64,000 nucleotides of DNA, taken from NCBI GenBank assembly GCA_028694155.1, contig JAQUTY010000010.1, forward strand, positions 1-64,000, read 5' to 3'. This document shows, piece by piece, positions 60,523-64,000 of this stretch. The notes beneath the pieces were generated by a model. It was not told the DNA's origin. It worked only from the letters and a program-made list of their open reading frames with translations, and searched no databases. Made by a program: the position numbers and the translations under genes. The DNA is from Eubacteriales bacterium. GTDB taxonomy: Bacteria > Bacillota > Clostridia > Christensenellales > CAG-138. Numbering within the stretch: the first letter of the stretch is position 1; every line of letters starts with the position of its first letter.

Positions 60523-62262
60523 TTAGTAGATGCTGCGCTCGGTGTAATGGGTGTGCAGGATATGGTGGGCTTTCTCGCCGCCTGCTTCGCCAAGATACTC
60601 GTACAGCTCCTTGATGACGGGGTTCTCGTGGCTCTTGCGCAGAACCATGGATTCATCCTCGGAATACAGAGCCTTCGCTCTCTCTGCTCTAAGATCGGTG
60701 AAGTTGCGCACATAGCCCGGTTGAATGGGCTGACCGCCGCCGTTTACGCAACCGCCGGGGCACGCCATCACTTCGATGAAGTGGTATTCCTTCTCGCCAC
60801 GCTTAATCATATCCAGCAGCTTTGATGCGTTCTCAAGACCAGAGGTGACTGCAACACGCACAACCGTGCCATTTAGGTCATACTCGGCTTCCTTGATGCC
60901 CTCAACACCACGGACTGCGGTGAACTCGGGCTTGTCAAGGGTCTTGCCGGTCACTATCTCATAGACGGTACGCAGAGCAGCTTCCATAACGCCGCCCGTT
61001 GCGCCGAAGATGTGACCTGCTCCAGAGGCTACGCCAAACGCTGGATCGCAAAGCTCATCGGGCAGTTCTTCAAAGACGATGCCTGCTCTCTTTATCATGG
61101 AAGCAAGCTCCCTTGTGGTCAACGAAACGTCAACATCGGGTACGCCGGCAGCATTCATCTCGGGACGCTTCACCTCGAACTTCTTTGCCGTGCAGGGCAT
61201 GATGGATACAACAACGATGTCCTTGGGGTCAATGCCCATCTTCTCAGCATAGTATGTCTTTATCATCGCACCGTACATCTGCTGGGGAGACTTGCAGCTC
61301 GACAGGTTGGGAATGAACTCGGGATAGTACAGCTCGCAGAACTTAATCCAGCCGGGTGAGCAGGAGGTTATCATGGGCAGCTTGCCGCCGTTTTTGATTC
61401 TCTCCAGCAGCTCGGTGCCTTCTTCAATGATGGTAAGGTCGGCAGCAGTATCAACATCGAATACCTTGTCAAATCCCAGTCTCCTAAGAGCTGCAATCAT
61501 CTTTCCCTCAACGTTGGTGCCAATCTTCATGCCAAAGCATTCGCCAAGCTGTGCTCGCACCGAAGGAGCAGGTCCAACGACAACGTGCTTAGTGGGATCT
61601 TCCAAAGCCTTCCAGACCTTCTCTGTGTCATCACGCTCTTGAAGCGCACCTGTGGGACAAACTGCAATGCACTGTCCGCAGTTTACGCAGGAGGTCTTTG
61701 AAAGCGGCATATCAAACGGGCTTGAGATATGGGTCTTGAAGCCACGCTCGTTTGCGCCGATAACGGCAACATGCTGGTTCGCCTTGCAAACAGCAATACA
61801 TCTGCGGCAAAGTATGCACTTGGAGTTATCACGAATGAGATGAATCGCCGAATCATCAATGTCGGGTTTCATCGGCTCTTTGGGCGCAAACTTCTGCGGT
61901 TCTGCGCCATACTCCTGTGCCAACGCCTGCAATTCGCAGTTGGTGCTTCTGGTGCAGCCCAAGCACTCCATGCGGTGATTGGACAGAATCAGCTCCAAGG
62001 TCATTTTTCTCGATTCACGGAGCTTGGGTGTGTTGGTCTGAACCTCCATGCCCTCGGCAACCGCCTGAATGCAGGCAGCAGGATTGCTCCTTGCGCCCTT
62101 GACCTCAACAACGCACATACGGCATGCGCCGATTGCGTTGACGTCCTTTAAGTAACACAGTGTCGGAATGCGAACGCCTGCCTTCTCGGCCGCCTGAAGG
62201 ACGGTATAGTTTGCAGGTACTTCAACTTCGATTCCGTTGACTTTCATTTTGATATTATCCAT
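60523..62262 (-). CDS. hydA: [FeFe] hydrogenase catalytic subunit HydA
   Basis: A 579-residue [FeFe] hydrogenase. An N-terminal [2Fe-2S] domain (CYLKDVNAIGACRMC) is followed by a His-ligated [4Fe-4S] region (HRMECLGC), two ferredoxin clusters (CILCRRCIAVC and CVNCGQCIAVC) and the H-cluster domain. H-cluster motifs are TSCSPGW, MPCTAKKFE and ACPGGCVNGGGQP. The second motif residue after the first Cys is Ser where classic enzymes have Cys. With HydB it forms the NADH/ferredoxin-linked (electron-confurcating type) complex. It follows hydB by about ten bases. Confidence 0.96.
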   Translation of the reverse strand: MDNIKMKVNGIEVEVPANYTVLQAAEKAGVRIPTLCYLKDVNAIGACRMCVVEVKGARSNPAACIQAVAEGMEVQTNTPKLRESRKMTLELILSNHRMECLGCTRSTNCELQALAQEYGAEPQKFAPKEPMKPDIDDSAIHLIRDNSKCILCRRCIAVCKANQHVAVIGANERGFKTHISSPFDMPLSKTSCVNCGQCIAVCPTGALQERDDTEKVWKALEDPTKHVVVGPAPSVRAQLGECFGMKIGTNVEGKMIAALRRLGFDKVFDVDTAADLTIIEEGTELLERIKNGGKLPMITSCSPGWIKFCELYYPEFIPNLSSCKSPQQMYGAMIKTYYAEKMGIDPKDIVVVSIMPCTAKKFEVKRPEMNAAGVPDVDVSLTTRELASMIKRAGIVFEELPDELCDPAFGVASGAGHIFGATGGVMEAALRTVYEIVTGKTLDKPEFTAVRGVEGIKEAEYDLNGTVVRVAVTSGLENASKLLDMIKRGEKEYHFIEVMACPGGCVNGGGQPIQPGYVRNFTDLRAERAKALYSEDESMVLRKSHENPVIKELYEYLGEAGGEKAHHILHTHYTERSIY

Positions 62263-62272
62263 GCTGACCTCC

Positions 62273-64000
62273 TTACTTCTTCTCGATGGCGCCGAACTTG
62301 CAGTTCTCCATGCAGGCTCCGCACTTAATGCACTTTGTCTGGTCGATCACATGAGGTTGCTTGACTGTGCCCGAAATGGCGTTAACGGGGCACTTGCGTG
62401 CGCAAAGCGTGCAGCCCTTGCACTTATCCTCGATGATCTTATACTGCAGCAACTTCTTGCAGACGCCTGCGGGACAACGCTTCTCAACAACGTGTGCCTC
62501 ATACTCATTGCGGAAATAGCGCAAGGTTGAAAGCACGGGATTGGGCGCAGTCTGACCTAGTGCGCACAGCGCATTCGCCTTGATGTAGTAGCAAAGCTCC
62601 TCCATCTTGTCGAGGTCTTCAAGCGTTGCCTGACCCGATGTAATCTTGTCCAGCATTTCCAGCAGTCTTCTTGTTCCGATTCTGCAGGGGGTACATTTGC
62701 CGCAGCTCTCATCAACGGTGAAATCGAGGAAGAACCTTGCAAAGTCGACCATGCAGGTGGTCTCATCGGTAACTATCATGCCGCCGGAGCCCATCATGGA
62801 ACCGATGGCGATGAGGTTGTCATAGTCGATAGGCGTGTCAAGATGGCAAGCAGGAATGCAGCCGCCCGAAGGTCCGCCGGTCTGAACTGCCTTAAATTCC
62901 TTGCCGCCGGGAATGCCGCCGCCGATGTCATAGATTATCTCACGCAGCGTTGTGCCAAGAGGAATCTCGACCAAGCCTGTGTTGACAATCTTGCCGCCCA
63001 GTGCGAATACCTTTGTACCCTTGCTGCGCTCAGTACCCATGGAGGAGAACCATTCGGCACCCTTTAGGATAATCTGCGGAATGTTTGCCAGCGTCTCAAC
63101 GTTATTGATGATGGTGGGTTCGCCGAACAGACCCTTGTTGGCAGGGAACGGGGGCTTTGCCTTGGGCTCACCACGGTTGCCCTCGATGGAGGTCAGCAGC
63201 GCGGTCTCCTCGCCACAGACAAATGCGCCTGCGCCAAGACGAGTCTCAATATCGAAATCAAAGCCTGTATCAAAGATATTCTTGCCAAGCAAGCCATACT
63301 CTCTTGCCTGATTGATGGCAATGTTCAAACGCTTAACAGCAATGGGGTATTCTGCACGAACGTAGATATAACCCTTGTTTGCGCCGATGGCATAGCCTGC
63401 AATCGCCATAGCTTCCAATACTGCGTGGGGGTCGCCCTCCAGAACGCTTCTGTCCATGAATGCGCCCGGGTCGCCCTCATCGGCGTTACATACGACATAC
63501 TTTTGAGGAACCTTGTTCCTTGCTGCAAAATCCCACTTCATGCCCGTGGGGAATCCGCCGCCGCCTCTGCCACGAAGTCCCGAATCCTTCATCACCTGAA
63601 TGACGTCCTCGGGGGTCATGGTGGTCAGCACCTTGCCCAGAGCCTCATAGCCGTCCATTGCGATGTACTCATCGATCTGTTCGGGATTGATAAGTCCGCA
63701 GTTGCGAAGCGCAACACGCTTTTGGGTCTTGTAGAATCCCGTTTCGCCCAGCGATGGCACCTCGTGCAGCTCCTGTCCCTCATGCTCCTTGTAAACAAGG
63801 CGGTCGACAACTCTACCCTTTAGCAGATGTTCTTCGACTATCTCGGGAACATCCTCCACCTTGACCATGCTGTAAAAAGTACCCTCAGGATAAACGATCA
63901 TGACGGGACCCAGTGCGCAAAGGCCAAAGCAACCAGTGTGAACGACCTTTACTTCCTCTTGCAGACCCTTGAGGACTATCTGCTCCTCCAGGGCTTCTCC
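62273..64000 (-). CDS. hydB: [FeFe] hydrogenase NADH-binding subunit HydB (5' end cut by window)
   Basis: A NuoF-like flavoprotein. The visible frame runs to the right edge without a start, so the gene continues outside. The edge codons read GEALEEQIVLKGLQEEVKV, followed by VHTGCFGLCALGPVMIVYPEG, the end of the N-terminal thioredoxin-like [2Fe-2S] domain. The NADH/FMN domain has RGRGGGGFPTGMKW and CNADEGDPGAFMDRS. The C-terminus has a CGKCTPCRIGT [4Fe-4S] site and two ferredoxin clusters. It accepts electrons from NADH for hydrogen evolution by HydA. The third subunit (HydC) is probably further upstream, outside the window. Confidence 0.95.
   Translation of the reverse strand, partial: GEALEEQIVLKGLQEEVKVVHTGCFGLCALGPVMIVYPEGTFYSMVKVEDVPEIVEEHLLKGRVVDRLVYKEHEGQELHEVPSLGETGFYKTQKRVALRNCGLINPEQIDEYIAMDGYEALGKVLTTMTPEDVIQVMKDSGLRGRGGGGFPTGMKWDFAARNKVPQKYVVCNADEGDPGAFMDRSVLEGDPHAVLEAMAIAGYAIGANKGYIYVRAEYPIAVKRLNIAINQAREYGLLGKNIFDTGFDFDIETRLGAGAFVCGEETALLTSIEGNRGEPKAKPPFPANKGLFGEPTIINNVETLANIPQIILKGAEWFSSMGTERSKGTKVFALGGKIVNTGLVEIPLGTTLREIIYDIGGGIPGGKEFKAVQTGGPSGGCIPACHLDTPIDYDNLIAIGSMMGSGGMIVTDETTCMVDFARFFLDFTVDESCGKCTPCRIGTRRLLEMLDKITSGQATLEDLDKMEELCYYIKANALCALGQTAPNPVLSTLRYFRNEYEAHVVEKRCPAGVCKKLLQYKIIEDKCKGCTLCARKCPVNAISGTVKQPHVIDQTKCIKCGACMENCKFGAIEKK

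Overview
This window looks like chromosome from an anaerobic, fermentative Bacillota, most likely class Clostridia. The main reasons are the nusA operon gene order (rimP-nusA-ylxR-ylxQ-infB-rbfA-nrnA-truB-ribF), the dgt-dnaG-rpoD operon, a ytfI/ytfJ/dacF-type cluster known from endospore-forming lineages, a HydAB-type [FeFe] hydrogenase, a sodium-pumping oxaloacetate decarboxylase and an amino-acid fermentation cluster. I cannot assign a family. I saw no rRNA, tRNA, CRISPR array, prophage or transposase. Most of the window is ordinary core genome with short spacers, AGGAGG-type ribosome binding sites and sigma-A promoters with 16-17 bp spacing.

Layout. 1-7 kb (minus strand): start of an edge gene, rpmF with DUF177, a YgiQ-type radical SAM protein, a very short DivIVA-like protein, sepF, yggS, an HlyD-like membrane protein, a dimeric dUTPase-like protein and an M16 peptidase. 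7-17.5 kb: pnp, rpsO with a structured leader, and the complete nusA operon with its promoter. 17.5-19.5 kb: a secreted leucine-rich-repeat/dockerin protein cut by one in-frame stop. 19.8-23.7 kb: oxaloacetate decarboxylase (gamma, biotin carrier, beta, alpha), then pgsA. 23.9-26.1 kb: a DUF421/DUF4363 pair and a second LRR/dockerin gene with two frameshifts. 26.2-28.9 kb: rluB-like, dacF-like, ytfJ and DUF2953. 29-34.1 kb: a BMP-type nucleoside ABC importer. 34.3-38.7 kb (plus strand): DUF5685, a DnaJ-TPR protein with a Cys-rich tail, a membrane protein and a class A penicillin-binding protein. 38.7-40.6 kb: an acyltransferase and a GT4 glycosyltransferase. 40.7-46.1 kb: aminotransferase, iorB, iorA, ptb and buk. 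46.2-50 kb: a peptidyl-prolyl-isomerase-like lipoprotein and a zinc-ribbon/TIR/DUF6273 protein. 50-51.6 kb: SAM-I riboswitch and metK. 51.7-55.1 kb: gap, a GT2 glycosyltransferase, a candidate small RNA and fba. 55.2-59 kb: rpoD, dnaG, dgt. 59.3-60.4 kb: DUF4190 protein and lgt. 60.5-64 kb: hydA and hydB, the latter cut by the window edge.

How the parts fit together. Amino acids would be transaminated, oxidised to acyl-CoA by IorAB with reduction of ferredoxin, and converted to acid plus ATP by Ptb and Buk. HydAB with a partner outside the window would dispose of reduced ferredoxin and NADH as H2. Oxaloacetate decarboxylase would turn a decarboxylation into a sodium gradient. Gap and Fba supply glycolysis.

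Most worth a second look: the TIR protein, in which the usual catalytic Glu position appears to be Ala; a promoter-to-terminator unit at 53.8-53.95 kb that should make a structured RNA of about 137 nt; two damaged LRR/dockerin genes that form inverted copies of each other; a 31-bp palindromic intergenic repeat present twice; and several terminator-like hairpins placed where they could act as attenuators.
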